Shown: in pieces, positions 63,667 through 64,000 of the stretch | Layout: every line of letters starts with the position of its first letter | Numbering within the stretch: position 1 is the first letter of the stretch | Assembly: GCF_014529705.1 (NCBI RefSeq) | Contig: NZ_JAANIH010000001.1 | Location: 1 to 64,000, forward strand | Origin: Bradyrhizobium campsiandrae | GTDB taxonomy: Bacteria; Pseudomonadota; Alphaproteobacteria; Rhizobiales; Xanthobacteraceae | Reading direction: 5' to 3' | Length of the DNA: 64,000 bases | Position numbers and translations under genes: made by a program | Notes under the pieces: model-generated | The model's database searches: none | The model's input: the letters and a program-made list of their open reading frames with translations, nothing else | What the model was told of the DNA's origin: nothing

Positions 63667-64000
63667 TCGCCTTGCGTCCAGGACGGTGTCACTCAGTCCC
63701 CCTTCGAAGTGCCGCTGGTCACGTTCCGGAACCAGCATCTCGCAGAGGGTCGGAGCGTCATTAAGGCGACTTTTAGTTAAATGCGGATTAAGTTCGGGCA
63801 GTTGTAGGGCAACTCGTTAACGCTGTGCCATTTCGAGAAAAAACACCGCAGAACTACGGACTTAGGCGACATCGTTAACTATAATTCTCGGCCGGTTCAG
63901 CGCGATCGACGAGCCTCTCCGGCCGCACCTGTAGAGGCACCAACCAAGTCATTTTCGTGGTCATCAATATCCGCAAGATAGCGGGGAAGCGTTGTGCGAG
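63667..64000. other. Intergenic region, no gene recognised
   Basis: About 330 bases upstream of the DUF2778 gene. It is more A+T-rich than the coding parts and carries TATAAT at 63881-63886 in a TTAACTATAATTC context, a possible -10 element for a plus-strand gene beyond the window, without a convincing -35. A short plus-strand frame from about 63958 (VVINIRKIAGKRC) runs off the edge; too short to judge. Confidence 0.35.

Overview
The window is high-G+C chromosomal DNA with the look of an alphaproteobacterium of the Bradyrhizobium / Rhodopseudomonas (Nitrobacteraceae) group. The signs are the cysE-DUF3126 and zf-CHCC gene types, a Usg-family gene, an alphaproteobacterial RpoH promoter with a CIRCE-like element before groESL, and dispersed inverted repeats of the 'GTCATTGCGAGCG', 'GTCATTCCGG', 'GTCGTCCCGG' and 'GTAGGGTGGGCAAA' types that litter such genomes. 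There is no phage, plasmid, insertion sequence or CRISPR signal; the window is mostly metabolic and transport genes with one tRNA.

Layout. 1-6.3 kb: small secreted and RMF-like proteins, a HAMP-PAS membrane sensor without an output domain, a gamma carbonic anhydrase, cysE, and a repeat-rich gap with a gene remnant. 6.6-13.6 kb: membrane proteins, a LysR regulator with its divergent partner, an alpha/beta hydrolase, a zinc-finger protein and an FAD monooxygenase. 13.8-20 kb: tRNA-Leu(UAA) overlapped by the 3' end of a GT87 gene, a crotonase / TetR divergent pair around a strong palindrome, a Bcr/CflA-type efflux pump and a GT39 glycosyltransferase.

20.2-35.8 kb is the most coherent block, a peptide/amide scavenging region. 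It holds two tandem near-duplicate DppA-type binding proteins, an M20 peptidase, a tandem glycine riboswitch, a DadA-like D-amino-acid dehydrogenase, two Dpp-type permeases, a fused two-domain ATPase, an M81 peptidase, an M20 amidohydrolase, an amidase and a crotonase homologue. The likely logic is uptake of small peptides or acylated amino acids, intracellular hydrolysis, and oxidation of the released amino acids under glycine sensing.

35.9-41.5 kb: redox and glutathione enzymes, a short 'core' MetE methionine synthase, gpt and a CinA/MoaB-domain protein. 41.8-47.7 kb: circularly permuted ATP-grasp, alpha-E, transglutaminase-like protein and the proteasome-related Anbu protease, a known gene association, here split by a flavin monooxygenase-like gene and an AhpD-like gene. 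47.7-56.8 kb: SDR, MFS, CNT nucleoside transporter, a GltI-like binding protein with threonine aldolase opposite a LysR gene, a rhomboid protease with a C-terminal helical tail, a cupin with a histone-H1-like Lys/Ala tail, and Usg. 57-64 kb: groESL with both RpoH and CIRCE signals, lepB, a LysR / isochorismatase-fold / GST cluster, and a membrane-anchored DUF2778 (L,D-transpeptidase-like) protein.

I did not find a clearly new defence or mobile system. The items most worth following are the glycine-riboswitch transport and hydrolysis block, the split Anbu locus and the H1-tailed cupin.
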